A DNA stretch of 64,000 nucleotides from Hymenoscyphus infarciens (GCA_001414345.1 LLCB01000196.1:48081-112080), one strand, 5' to 3'. Counted from the first letter of the stretch, positions 34,625 through 46,721 are shown. Notes: generated by a model not told the origin, from the sequence alone. Numbers and translations: made by a program.

Positions 34625-36927
34625 ATGGCCAACCTACAAATGCAATGGGATCTCACACGCACAAGCGATTCGACCGTATCCTTTGCACAAGGATTCATTC
34701 GCGCATCAACAAGTGACAACGTTCAGCCTTTGGCACTCCTTGCTTGTGAGAAGTTTGGTGCAACTTTGGCAATATGCCCAGACACGCGGAGGAATGTCGA
34801 ATATCAGATTTTGAAAGCTCAGTCAAGACCTGCAGCAATAGTCAGCTTTTTAGGTGCAACAATTGGTTACTCCAAAGATGATTGCGGGACATATTTGGCT
34901 CAAAGTCTTGCCGGGATTCAATTTCTAGCTCTTGCTGCTACTTTGGTACCTGGGCTAACAGCCTTCGAGGGTGGCCAGGTACTTGCTAAGATGCTTGAAG
35001 CTTCCGCTTCTGATAAAACACAGTTGCCACCCACTCGGCATCTGAAAGATATTCTAAGCAGCATAGAGCACCGGTGCATGCAGCTCAGGTTCTCGAATCT
35101 CGTTGAGGGCTGGAAATGTATATTGCAAAAGCCTCTCGATACGACGAAACCCTTTAACTTCTCATCATCGTGGATTCCAGACGATGAAGGTGTAGAGAAA
35201 TTGGTGGGCGCATTTCGAGAGCTTTGCCGAGTCGGCGACGTTGTAAATATAATGTTGAAGGTTTCTCTTGGTACGTGAAGCCCCCGGATGTTGTGATGTA
35301 GATATATTAATAATAGAATGCTAAAAGTTTAAAAGGCGCCCCATGGGTAGCGGCCTTCACTCAATGGTGTCTTGGAGTACCGCCAAATATTATCACAAAC
35401 GACGGGGGAAGAATGTTTCCACAACCACAAAGCAAGGTCACTATCTTAGTTGCTCCTGATATTGATCCATTCTATTCAACCTCTAATTTTCGGGTCTTCG
35501 TTTGCCGAAGAATAGATGGGCCTTCAAACTTGATACATGCTGGTAAGGTGATGAATCGGCATGGCATGATCAGCATTGAAGCTTATGGTGCTCGGCTTTT
35601 GAATACGTGGGACCGTTCTTCGGATGGATTTCAGACATCGTTACCTCACGTACTTCCTTACGCCCTGAAACTGCTTTCAACACTTCTCCGGGTCGAAAGT
35701 CTCAGAGATAGTAGTGTGTCTGATAAAAAACTCGAGTTCGAGCCCCACTTCCTGAACCTTTCAGCACGCCCCTTTCCGGAAGACAGCCAAATCTCGCAAA
35801 CTATGACACTTTTACTTGGGAGGGACAATGGGAAGGATTGGACATTAAAACCACTCCCGAAGAATACTTCGTTTTTCGACCTACCTTCGGTCAAGGAAGT
35901 AAAAGAAACTTGTAACTGCAGTAATTGCAAGCTGGTTTGCGATAATGGCAAAACGTACGTGGAACTCAGGCGCCTGAGCAATAGCTGCCAATTGCACAAA
36001 TATTTCACCAGGATCGCAGAAATAAGCACAGTGATCCTGGCTATATCACTTTTCAGTCAAACGGATGAAGAATCAGACGGCCTATTGATATTACAGGGTC
36101 GTATTTCAGAGTCTAAGGTCCAAGAAAGCGCTCTGTTTATACTCACAACAGGATTACCTGCGAACTTCCCGCTCACTGATTTACTTGGTATTATTTATGA
36201 GCTTGTTGGTCATAATTGTTCGGATAACTTTGATAATTTGATCGTCTCTTCATCCAAAGGACAGACACTGTATCCAAGAATTTTTGACACGCAGAAAATT
36301 GATTTGCCGGGTTATCTTATGCTTAACTGGTCACCGGGAAAGTTGATGCACAATGGAGAGGTCTACGAATCAGCTATTGCCGACCGATTTAGCATTAGAT
36401 CACCGGGATCAGTTGGATATAGTAAAGACCCCGATTCTATGCCTGCCAATTTGTTCCCGAAATCTAGAGTTTGCTGGAGTGTTACGCCTGGAGATGGGTA
36501 TCTAGGAATCACCTTTCATTTGTTACATAGCGACTACTGGACAAACCCAATTGCAATATTGGAAAATCTTTCATCGGCTTTGATTGTCCCCGGTTGCAAT
36601 CATAATCCACGAAACAAAATACAAAAAAACAACATACAAGCCGCTTGTACCTCCCCCGAAAACCCAGAAGACACTGGCGACAGCGAACCAGATGTTGAGG
36701 ATGGGTCAGGCCGCAACGAGGACTCTGACAAATTATGTATTGTTGCTGTCAGTGGCAAAGATGATCTTAGAATGTTTACTCTGAGCAATTACAAGGGCGT
36801 CGAATATGTGGAAAATACACGCTCCTCAAAAAGAATTGGAATACCTATGGTGGTGAGGAACAGTGCATGCTTGGATTGTTGTCTGGAAGTTTGCGAGGTG
36901 ACTGGTTACAGAGTCATTGTGTGCTAG
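34625..36927 (+). CDS. Orphan protein of 745 residues, HET-neighbour type, function unknown
   Basis: Two exons, 34625-35270 and 35336-36927, join across a 65-bp intron (GTACGT donor; the join gives SLGAPWVAAFTQWCLGVPPN). The APW.AFT.WCLG.PP block and the preceding EGVEKLVGAFRELCRVGDVV region are features I recall from a family of uncharacterised ascomycete proteins, often found near HET genes. The early part has LALAATLVPGLTAFEGGQVL (helical, possibly membrane-associated). A Cys cluster CNCSNCKLVC lies near residue 390, and an acidic linker near 675. No enzymatic motif is visible. The frame is fully open and codon use is ordinary, so it is probably functional. Confidence 0.75.
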
Positions 36928-37762
36928 CATTTCCTTGGATTCGATTACTAGAATTTAGTTTCTACAAACTAACATTTATTTCATTTTCATTTTCGTTTTT
37001 ATATTCCAAGGTTAACACACAAGTAACACTGGATGTACTCGCTGAACAGGCTGTCGTTATCATTCTTGCTAAGGCTTGAGTTTCCAAAAAGTAGCTCAAT
37101 CAAAACAAAGTCACTACAAATGGTGATATGCATAATGCTAGGTACTGAAAATCAGTAGCAGATTGTTTTCGACGACCTCAAGTTGGTAAAAGGTTTGTAC
37201 CTAACTCGTTGTTCCAACTTTCCAAGATAGCTCAAATAAAGTATTCTATAAACTTAGGGCAAATTGGAAGCAAATTGGATAGTTACATAAACCGCTTAAC
37301 ATCCGTAGCGAGGCGTGGTGGACTTGAAGTAGGGGTTTATGCACTTTGGCGAGCAGTTAGCTAGGTATGCACAAAATTTTCACACAAGTCCCCACCTCAA
37401 CATTTAAAGAAATGAGAAAAAAATTCTCCATGTTCTTCAAACTACTAATTCTTAACAAGAAAGGGAATTCAAAGACATTACTAGCTTAAGAACTTAAATT
37501 AAAGAACGTCATAAAAAATAGCTAAATAGGAATGCTCAAGACCCTACTCCGTGAAACAACCGCTTGTTGTGCCTTGACATGTTCAATTGAGTGAATTCCT
37601 ACTTGTATTGTTTTCCTTGCGGTGATGGATTTTAGTGGGGCGGCTAACAAAAGATTCTGAAAAATTCAAAACACAATATCTTAACTTAAACTCAAACTTT
37701 TGAGACCAAAACATTACTAATGAGAAGCTAGAAACGGCAAAAATATAATCCTCAACCGTCAG
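36928..37762. other. Intergenic region, AT-leaning
   Basis: No supportable gene. Short open frames lack any family signal. Confidence 0.5.
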
Positions 37763-37884
37763 CACCGAACGTGGGACTCGAACCCACAGCCTCAAGATTA
37801 GAAGTCTTGCGCGCTACCTGTTAAACTGTTAATTGTTGACTTGAATGAATGAGGCGGGGTTACTAGCCATTGCGCCAGCCCGGC
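37763..37884 (-). tRNA. tRNA-Arg (anticodon UCU) with an insertion in the D loop; possibly a tRNA pseudogene
   Basis: On the minus strand the gene reads acceptor GCCGGGC (37878-37884), U8-G9, D stem GCGC (37872-37875), D loop, D stem GCGC (37811-37814), anticodon stem CAAGA/TCTTG with loop CTTCTAA (anticodon UCU at 37800-37802), T arm GTGGG-TTCGAGT-CCCAC, and acceptor GTTCGGT with discriminator G (37763). The acceptor pairs with three G-U pairs. The D loop is 57 nt instead of about 8, because 49 nt (37815-37863) sit after AATGGCTA. Fungal tRNA introns lie after position 37, so this is not a normal intron. Three bases (CTA on the plus strand) flank the inserted 46 bp as a possible short duplication. 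Confidence 0.8.
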
Positions 37885-38354
37885 TAGTTTATTGTTGTTA
37901 ACTGAATGCTTGGGACGTTTTTATTTAATCAAAAAATATGTGGTTGTGGGGCAAAGAGATTTTTGCTTGGCCAACCACGGGTAATATGGGGCTTTAGCGA
38001 GTCATTTCTAGTCATTGATTCAGGTGAGTGGAGCTTGGGGAAGGCCTTTTTTATGTTAGTGAAAGTTAAAAATCAAAACTCACCTTTTGTCTCAGCAATT
38101 CATAGCAATATGCCAATATTTTACAAATCTCTATTAATGATACTTAGTTTTAGCCAGGTACAGTGAGTTATGCGTTTTGAGTTCAAATCTGCTTGGTAGC
38201 TTTGAAAAGAGAGACTATTTACAGTGCGAGAACTTTATTTAGCTTTAGGTATGAGTTTGTATACAACCTTTCCTCTAGTGCTGAATTTCACGACTTATTG
38301 GAAAAGGTCAAGGAAACATTTGTACAAATAGTATTTTTCTAATCATCCGATCAG
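37885..38354. other. Intergenic region before the chitin-binding relic
   Basis: No gene is supported. The 3' end (TTTTTCTAATCATCCGATCAG, 38335-38354) looks like the end of an intron, implying that an earlier exon once lay upstream; I could not identify it. Confidence 0.45.
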
Positions 38355-38843
38355 CTGCTGTGGAGCTTCAGGATACTGTGGGGGGACGACAGGTCATGGC
38401 GGGGCAGGGTGTCAATCTACTTTCGGAACCTGCAGTTCAGGTCCAATTATTTCCCCAGAAGGTAGCTGTGGCGGTGCAAACAAATATCAATGCGGTGCTT
38501 CCGGCTGTTAATGGAACTACCACCGGGCATTGTAGTGCGGGTTGTCAATCTGAATTCGGAACTTTCACCTTAGGAGACAACACGTCGCCGGATGGAATTT
38601 GGGGCGGAACTAATGGATATTCTTGTACTAACTCGGGTTTTGAAAATTGCTGCAGTTCTAGTGATTATTGCGGGTCGACAATAACTCACTGCGCTCAAGG
38701 ATGGTAAGATATAATAGTGGTTACCGAACGAGTATTGTTTACTAATGGTCTTTAGTCAAACCCCCTTCTCAAGCGAGTGCTTAACAGGCACCATTCCATC
38801 CTACGATGGTTCTTATAGGGCAAACAACTTCAGATCATTATAG
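38355..38843 (+). pseudogene. Chitin-binding type 1 (hevein-like) repeat protein, damaged
   Basis: Tandem ChtBD1 modules are visible. The first frame (38349-38509) reads CCGASGYCGGTTGHGGAGCQ, STFGTC and NKYQCGASGC, then stops. In another frame, 38511-38703 continues with TTTGHCSAGCQSEFGTF and SCTNSGFENCCSSSDYCGST. A good intron (38704-38755, branch TACTAATGG) then joins to QTPFSSECLTGTIPSYDGSY with a stop at 38841-38843. The frame break falls inside a module and several Cys are gone, so an internal deletion is likely. Such proteins bind chitin outside the cell. The first exon with signal peptide was not found. Confidence 0.7.
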
Positions 38844-39465
38844 CTCTAGGTGGTAAGACCTTGAGTCTACACTTCCCACTTCTAACATACGTTAACCAAA
38901 TTTCTAGTCAACTTGAGTTTGGAAACTGTACATAGTTTGCCAAGATTGAAAGTGTGAAAGTTTAATCCAATGTTTATTCAAAAATCAGTAGAATTTGTAC
39001 GCAAGAGTAAAGTTGCACAAGAAATACTAGAACAATTACCTCAATCCTTCAAAAAGACGTAATTCAACCAAGAATCTCATCGGTCTAATGTAGACTGTTG
39101 GGATAACGCCATTTTACATAGATGTGACTAGAACGATGAGCGAGACTCTACGGCCGGATCATCGGATTTTGGCACCATCTAGTGCGCACTATCTCCCAAC
39201 CTCTCGAAAGAGAAACACAAAAACACAACAAAAATACAGAAAGGTCTATCAGCTACTAAATGATCACCTAATCAAAGCTTGCAGGGTTTTAGATTGTGGT
39301 GGCGGTTCGATTCAAGATTTGCCGATGTATCTGAAATCCGACGCTCGAACCGTACATGTAAAGTGAGATTCTGATAGCCCCCCATAAGAATACGCTCAAT
39401 CTCACAGTCAAAATCAAATCGCGTCTATCTTATCCATTCGCGGTTTTGTCGTTATAGTAGTGGAT
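38844..39465. other. Intergenic region between convergent carbohydrate-binding genes
   Basis: No supportable gene. A short plus-strand frame at 39124-39366 lacks any family signal. Confidence 0.5.
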
Positions 39466-40482
39466 CTAGACATCAGTTAGCATGAGTCCAACTACGATCA
39501 ACTGTTCCCTAAGATTCGATTTCTCTGCGCTGTTCAAGAACAATTTCCTCACTCCACCCCTTCCCACCCTCTCCCATCCCTTCAAATCTTCCACCAAAAC
39601 TTAAAGAACATACCGTCTGATCAGCACACCCCGCAGGCGTCATATACCCATAAGCCCCCAAATTAACCCACAAACTCTGACTTCCACAAACCAACCAAGC
39701 ACTCAAATTCTGTCTCTTGACCTCCGGCGTACTCCATTGAAGCGCATCACCACTCCAATTGAAAGTCCCATAAGAATTCTTCTCAGCTTTAAAACTAACC
39801 GCCAACTTCACAGCTCCATCTGTGAATTTCTCAACATTTGCATAAAGCAATGAGATAATAGAAGAAGAAGGGGAAGAAACAAGTTGCACAAGCTGACCAT
39901 CGACAACCTGGAATTGTCCGGCTGTGGTGTAGGAGTCTAGGATTGCCGTGCCGGATACGTATTGAGGTTTTGTCTGGAGGTATTTATGGAAATTTGGAGA
40001 TGCGACGGCACGGATCCAGTAAAATCCTGATTGCAAAGTTGTCCCTGGACCTCCTGTTGCGAGGCCACCGCCTGTTGTTGTTGTGGTAGGTGTTTCACCG
40101 CCTGGGACTGTTGGTTGGGGATCAGGCACTGGGACGGGGTCGCTGCCGGGGACGCATTGGGAGTAATCTTTGGAGGGGTATTAGTTTTCGATTCAAGAGG
40201 GGAGGGTGGCGAAGAGCTCATTACATTCTCTGGAGTCTAGTTAGCGGATTGAATGAGAAAGGGGAGGAGGGGGCAACATAAACGCACCCGTTAGCTACAC
40301 ATGTAAATCCGGAGACACAGGTCGTTGCTCCTGTCCAAGTTTTTCCACCACCCGTGAAAAATTAATTAACCCAATTTTTTTTCTTTGAAAGACTTACACT
40401 GCGCATAAGCAGGCTGTTGAGCACCCACCAATGCCACCACACTCGTTAACCCCAAAGTAACAAATGTAGAAACCCCAACCAT
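39466..40482 (-). pseudogene. Secreted CBM1 (cellulose-binding) protein with damaged splice sites
   Basis: Exon 1 (40398-40482) encodes a signal peptide (MVGVSTFVTLGLTSVVALVGA). A CBM1 module follows as GGKTWTGATTCVSGFTC and YSQCVPGS around 40287-40350 and 40160. A Thr-rich linker comes next, then a domain of about 150 residues starting SGFYWIRAVASPNFHKYLQT that is typical of uncharacterised CBM1 proteins in ascomycetes. The main exon is 39614-40167. It either runs on to a stop at 39509 or splices at GTATGT (39613) to a last exon 39466-39501. The expected acceptor before GGTGGTGG reads CAC instead of CAG. The next donor carries an extra G (AACG|GGTGCG), leaving the CBM1 exon out of frame. It is either a young pseudogene or an assembly error. 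Confidence 0.6.
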
Positions 40483-40908
40483 TGTGCAAAAATATATGCC
40501 GGGAACTTGAGTGGATTTCCATCTTTCAAACTCCTGGGGAACAGGGACTTATAAAAGAACATCTGGCCAACCAGCTTCACGGACCGATATCACCGGGAGA
40601 ACATTTTGGCAAATTGAAAGGAAGTGGATCTCGCGTAACATGTGACCAGAATTGGACATGAATATCAGGCTGAAGTTACTTTTCGGAACGAGTCCCTGAC
40701 TTGAAGAAGGTAGCGAACGTCAATATTTTAAGGTGATTCGCAAAAGTGGTTTGATTGCTCGAGGGAACTTGATATAATATCATTTCGCTAAATCAGGCAT
40801 ATGTAGAACGCTGACAAAGGTGAGAAGGGGGAAATCAAAAAGTGGGGCATAAATTACTAGTGGTGTTGAACGTGACTAAATTTGCTAGTCTTCCCAATCG
40901 CTTCATTA
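40483..40908. other. Intergenic region between CBM1 gene and kinase
   Basis: It carries the CBM1 promoter side and the kinase 3' UTR. No other feature was recognised. Confidence 0.5.
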
Positions 40909-42068
40909 TCACTCATGAAAGAATGGATGCTTTAATGCCTAGGATGTGTTAGTAGGAACCCAAAACAAAAACAATAAAAGGGGGAGTTACCGTGGAAGCA
41001 GATAACCTCTGACCGCTTTCATAACAAACCAGCTTCTTGACCAAATCCTTTCCATTCTCATCAACACCTTTCAACAGCTCCTCCCATGAACGACCCGGGA
41101 ATTCTTGATACCACTGGAAAGGAGGTGTAGAAAAGTGCTTAGCTTCGGGCCACGTCTCTTCCGTTGGAGTACCGATAGTTTTGAAAATACTCAAGATAAG
41201 TCCCAGTTGATTCCCATCTTCCGAGGTATCGGGAGATATGAAAAGAGTTTTGGGTGGCGTGCGTAGACATTCGACTAACATCGTGCCAGCGGCCCACATA
41301 TCGAGACTTGTGTCGTAAGATCTGTTGCCGAATAATGTTTCTGGGGCTCGATAGCAGGTAGTGCCTACTTCAAGTACTTTGTGGTTTGTAGGCTCATCGG
41401 CAAGAGATAGGGTTGGATGCCATGATGTCCCAAAATCAGACAAATAAACAGGCCCTGTTGGTGAAGCGAGTAAAGTGTTTGAAGGCTTGATATCTCGATG
41501 TATTATTCCGGCTGCGTGTAGGTATACAAGCGCAGAAAACAGGTCATGGAAGCATGATTTGGTGAGAGACTTTGGCACTGAGCTTGAGCCGATAACTTTG
41601 GCGAGTGTGAGAGGCATGAATGGAAATACAAGAACGAGTCTTCCTTCTGTATCTTTGAAGGTTGAGATTAGTTGGATGATGGATTTGTGGGATATCTGGG
41701 ACAAAATTTTGACTTCGCGAAGCGAGTTGTGAGGTTCTACGTTTCGGGTTTCGGTGATGACTTTTAGTGCAACGGTTGTTGTTCTGTAGACTTCGGAGAC
41801 CAGACCACTTGCTATGTGATGACAGCCGGTATACTGGCCAATAGCGATGCCATTATTGGTGGGTACATTGCTGGCAGAATGAGGAGCAACCTCGTTTGGG
41901 AAGCTGCCATCAATAATTGTTTTACACGCTGCTTCGTATATTTCCTACTTCAAAGTTAGATATAATGTGGAATGGGGCCTGTCACGTGACAAGTGAAATA
42001 TCTCGTTCTGGGGAAATGTGAAGCAGAGAAATATCAACTTGCTCTTGATTGCGAGGTATTGTAGGCAT
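40909..42068 (-). CDS. CMGC Ser/Thr kinase, CDK-activating kinase (Csk1-like)
   Basis: Three exons, 41991-42068, 40991-41944 and 40909-40938, fit in phase and give 353 residues. The last intron has GTAACT and CTACTAACA signals and restores the normal ending RLSASTALKHPFFHE. The glycine loop is degenerate (IASGLVSEVY). The remaining landmarks are present: ALKVI lysine, IIHRDIKPSN catalytic loop, SDFG, and GTTCYRAPETLFGNRSYDTSLDMWAAG. The last is CDK-like and lacks a MAPK-type TxY. Such kinases phosphorylate the CDK T-loop. The first exon is the least certain: its donor lies inside the palindrome GTCACGTGAC, and no ATG is available downstream of it in frame before the kinase core. Confidence 0.72.
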
Positions 42069-42858
42069 CGCTTTCCGCGGCGAAGGCTACCTTGTGTGAG
42101 TTTCCTGTAGAGCCCAGCCCTTTGGCTTCAATGCTCTTTGTCCTGAGGGGAAGATGGTTAGACAGCGGGTTATGTGAGCAAGAGTGTCAACAAAAGTACA
42201 ATTACGCACAGCTTTTCAATCTTGTCATAACGCTCTGCAGCTTTCAATTGCAACCTCCAATTGTCCATCTTTATTCCATCTCAAAAAAGCCGTAGCAAAG
42301 TAGAGTTGTTTATAGAAGTAGACGCGAGTGTTGTGGGCTGTCTTTGGAGATGGTCCGATTTTATGCCGAAGTAGTGATTTCTCGGATTTCTCTTCAAATC
42401 TGGCTTGATATCGGTTGAGCTACAATGGGAGGACAAGGAGGGTGAAGGAGTGCCTTATTGCATTGGCTAGCAGTTGTAGTTCATGTGATTTAGTGAAGGG
42501 AAACATTGCATGCATCGCCGTAGCACTGGTGAAGGGCACAGAGGGAGACTTGAGGCTTGGAGTTCTTGCAGGGATGGTCGGCTTTGCATCGGAGGCTACT
42601 AGTACAGACAACGCAAGACTGCAGAGCCTCGACCTGGAGAAACCCTGAAGTGAGTCGAGTGCTGTGCGAGTACTCCGTACTGAGTACTTTACTCGCCTCG
42701 CTCCGTTGATACTATTCCTCCCTCACTCTTCCATCCCCACCGCCCTGACACTACATCCCTCGCAACACTGCCTACCTTTGTATTATATCCTCCGCTGAGT
42801 ATGCGCATCCGCCCATAATCCATTCCGAGTGTCTGCGAGCACATCCCCAACAGCAACC
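42069..42858. promoter_or_regulatory. Divergent promoter region of kinase and SYP1
   Basis: 790 bp separates the two starts. No motif was assigned with confidence; GAGTACTCCGTACTGAGTAC at 42668-42687 is a short imperfect palindrome near the SYP1 side. Confidence 0.4.
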
Positions 42859-45840
42859 ATGGAGGCGTTGTCCCGGCAAGAGTATCCGGCCATGCTGGTA
42901 AGTTGCGAGTTGCGAACTGGTCGCATTGGTGACTACCGAGTCGCCCAAAACACGGTGTTGCGAGGACTAACGCCTTCGTAGGAGCGATTACCACCTTCAG
43001 CCGCCGTGTCGAAATTCAATGAGCGAGTAAAGAGGTTGGGGAAGACAAACAGCGAAATCGCAGACTGGTTACAGGTATAGCACACCCCGGGTATAGTTGC
43101 GACGGCCGGAAATTTACATTGTCTGCAGGAGCGACGGAAAGTCGAAGAAGCCTATGTCGCGGGTCTCAAGAAACTGGTGCGACGGCCATTGCAGGAGGTG
43201 GGCAATGATCTTGGGTAAGCAAGAGCCTCCCTTGGGACCATGGAGGAAGCAGATGCTGACCTGCGTTGGAGTGTGTTCGATCAACCATGGAAGAAGATAA
43301 TCGTCTCGACCGAGGAGATCGCAAGCTCACATTATACACTCGCACAACGAATAGAGAAGGATGTCGAACAGCCATTGCGGACGTTTACCTCGACGAACCG
43401 GGAAATGCAGCAGATGTCGACGGTTCAGGGAAACCTAGGAGCAATGGCGAAGGAATTGGACGACGCTCAAGAACGATCCGACAAACTGACCAGAAAAGGA
43501 GGAAAGGCAAGCGCAGCTAAGGTGGACCAGGCGACAGTAAAACTACAAGTGGCAGAGCAGCAATGGAATTCGCAAGCACCTTTTATTTTCGAGACGCTCC
43601 AGGCATTGGATGAGAGACGATTAAACCACCTACGCGATGTCCTTACCCAATACGAGACCCATCAAGCCGATCAGATTGAGCGCAACCGAATCGCTGTGGA
43701 GCAAACTCTGAGTACATTGCTGGAAGTTGATACAGCCCAGGAAATCAAAAATTGGTCGCAAGCGGGTGTTGCGGGGAAACCCATTACAGAGAGGAGAGCA
43801 AAACAATTATCTACAGCCGATGCTGCCGCCGCCGCTGCGATGCCACCGCCGCCCCCAACTCCAAGGTCTACCCATACCAGCCATGGAGATAACCAAAGTC
43901 AACATTCTACCAAACCAGAAAAGGGTACGCATTCTACGTCTCACTCTTCTCTTGCCTCGCTGCTCCTTGATTCCAGTCCATTCTTTTATTCCTTCTCCAA
44001 AAGCTAACTGAACTATGTAGAAAATTTAAAGAGCCGTTTTGGTACCATGATTGGCCGAAGACGCCAAAGTATACACGGAGGGTTGCCTTCCTTCGGACGA
44101 GCACCTTCGCCCTCTAAAGGGGGATTTGTGCCCTTTGGTCGAGGAAGTTCTGGAAGCAGAGATGGACGACCAACACCATCTCCACGCGCTTCATCTAATA
44201 ATTTACAGGAATCACATGACAATCGATTGTCATCTCTCGCAGAATCTCCTCCAAATATGAGCCCTACCACTGCAACAAATGGCACTAATGGTGTTACCCC
44301 TGAAACCTCTCATCTCTCGGACTCGCTACCGGTTAGGCCGAAAACCAGTGGAGCTAATGGTACTTCAATGGGATCTTTATCTAGCTTTTCCGAACTCCGT
44401 GCCACACCATCTGGTCCTTCGCCCCAGGCACAAGATGTGAAGACGGATGCAGAAGGCTTTTCGGTTCCGCCACCACAGTTAGACCCAATCTCACAAGCTC
44501 AGCAGGAGGCAGCTCAGGAGACTGAGCAACCACAATTTAAGCTAGACATTCGCAACGAGCCCATTCCTGAGCAGGATGCGGATGCACAAGCAGCATTGTC
44601 AAATGTTGCCAACACCCTCAGATCCTCCCAACTCGTGACTCCCAATCGCAAGGCAGGAACTGTGAGGGGACGAAGAGATGTGAGAAACACCATATTCGTG
44701 CCATCAACTAGCACAATGCCCAGCAACCCAGAACCAACGCAACCTATGCCTTCGTCGCCTAGCTTTCTTGGTGGTCGAAACGCTGCTTTGGCTGCGCTAT
44801 CTTCAGGTGAACACCGAACCGCACCTAGTGTTTCCGATACAACCTCTATTCGTTCAGGTCATTCTCTAACTAACCATGCTCCCGTCAAACATGCAGAGAT
44901 GCACAACGTTGGTCTGAACGCTTCGATAATTGAACACATGAGCGCCGCGTTTGAGAATGGAATCATCAAAACATCACGAATTGCTGGTGAAATTGCATTT
45001 ACATATATCAAGAGTACCGATGATGATGCTCCTTTGACTCCAGGTTAGTGCTATCCAAGATCAGCTTAGACATTTACTAAAATCTTGACAGAAACAGAAG
45101 TCATTAGGGTTAATAACTTTCCTAATCTCGAAGCCATTGGCCCCAACCGTACATTTGTAAATCCCGTATCCGCTGAGAAGCCCGATGAGTTCAGTATCGA
45201 TCTCGCTCCAGTCACATCCAAATCTTCTGTCGGTTTTAGTTACAGAGTACACACGGATGACTCCAGGGTCGCGGGGCATGGCCCTCTAATCATCAAGCCA
45301 GCGTGGAAGCAATTGAAGGATAAGCTTCAGCTTCTCGTTGAATACGGCGCCAACTTTGAGCTAGGGACCACACCAATTTTATTTAAGAATCTTATGATTG
45401 TCGCCACCTACGAGGGGGCAAAGGCGACTACTTGCCAGACAAAACCCACAGGCATCCATCTGAGAGACAAGTTCTATGTCTACTGGAGGCTTGGTGATGT
45501 CACGCTGGATCAAACTCCACACAAAGTTATATGTCGACTTACCGGTGTCGAAGGTGCCGTTCCAACACCGGGTCATATCGAAGCCCGTTGGGAGATTTCA
45601 GGACCAGCTTCATTTGGACTTCCTCTTGGTAGCGGAATTTCACTCTCCCAATTTGAGGTTTCGAAAGGAAAAGAGCGGGAGGAGGTTACGAGTGTTGACC
45701 CGTTTGCTGATGAGTCCTTGGCTACCCCTGGTTTACCGCCGTCTTCTCCGGCTGGTGTTTGGACGGAAATTGAGACGAGTAGGAAGTTTGTTAGTGAAAA
45801 GTATGTCGCGAATGAGGCTAGTCTTGGGGTCCCAATTTAG
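42859..45840 (+). CDS. SYP1: Endocytic adaptor Syp1 (F-BAR plus mu-homology domain)
   Basis: Six exons: 42859-42897, 42982-43074, 43129-43214, 43272-43924, 44021-45043 and 45092-45840. All phases fit, giving 880 residues (yeast Syp1 is 870). The F-BAR part (about 1-260) opens MEALSRQEYPAMLERLPPS and contains ERRKVEEAYVAGLKKL. A basic link (SRFGTMIGRRRQS) and a long Ser/Pro-rich region (about 300-560) follow. The C-terminal mu-homology domain (about 620-870) starts GLNASIIEHMSAAFENGIIK and ends SRKFVSEKYVANEASLGVPI. Syp1/FCHO proteins bend membrane and recruit cargo at early clathrin sites. All introns show standard signals. Confidence 0.9.
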
Positions 45841-46721
45841 GATGATGGATATGTGGATAGTTTGAGCGATTGAGGGAGGGGGGAAGTGTAGCGATGGCTA
45901 ATTTATAGCTTGTGTAACGCCATATTCTTGTACTGTACAAGCTGCATATATTTTTCTTTTCTTTTGTAGAATCCACGAGTTTTTCGTGAGCTGGTTTGGA
46001 CTTTGTGACTTTTTTTCTTGGTGAGGGTGGGTTTTGAAATGCTGCTTATTTTCTTCACATCATTCTTGGTTCTGCCGAACACACTCTAGGTAATAATCAG
46101 CCCTGGTCTTTAAGGATATCTTGCTTTCCGTTCATGTGCTGACGGCTTCTAGTACTAATATTCATTGGTTTCGTCACAACTCTTCCAGGTTCTTACAGTC
46201 CGATGATACGCAGCAATGATTTTTGCGACGGGTGACTGGAGTGCTCCAGGGAGGGAAGCTCGATCTGGGCAAGAAAAGGAAACCTAGAATGTGGCATGCT
46301 CACGAAAAGCGAAATTGCTCTTTACGACTACCAGCAAGCGCAGCTGGTTCCTGGAATACGCAGTTGCCCATTGGTCATGGCACACTGGTCATTATGACCT
46401 CGAAGAGAAGAGTTTTTGAAGCGGTCCCCCAACTTCCTAGACTCGGACAATCTCGACTTTCGAAGATGATTGATCCTTGAATTGGGTATAAAATATCCCT
46501 TTACTAGGGATAAAGTTGCACCTAATCTGTATGTTCCTGCGTATGCCGGCATATCATACTATGTCTCCGTTCTTATAAACAACGGTGGGGCGGATGTCGA
46601 TGCATGGGTACATTCTATATATAATAAGAGAATTAATGTTAATTTTAAATCTCAGAATTCACGGGCAGGTGTAGTATTTAATAGCGGGCTAAAGGGTTCA
46701 AGTTGAAGCTTATGTTTAGAG
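45841..46721. other. Intergenic region after SYP1
   Basis: SYP1 3' UTR and unassigned sequence. No gene is supported. Confidence 0.5.

Noticed and set aside
37763..37884. Canonical intron in the tRNA gene
   Set aside because: The anticodon loop CTTCTAA is uninterrupted; the extra sequence lies in the D loop.
46223..46706. Frames of 74-85 codons after SYP1
   Set aside because: They overlap on both strands, show no family signal and have no splice context.
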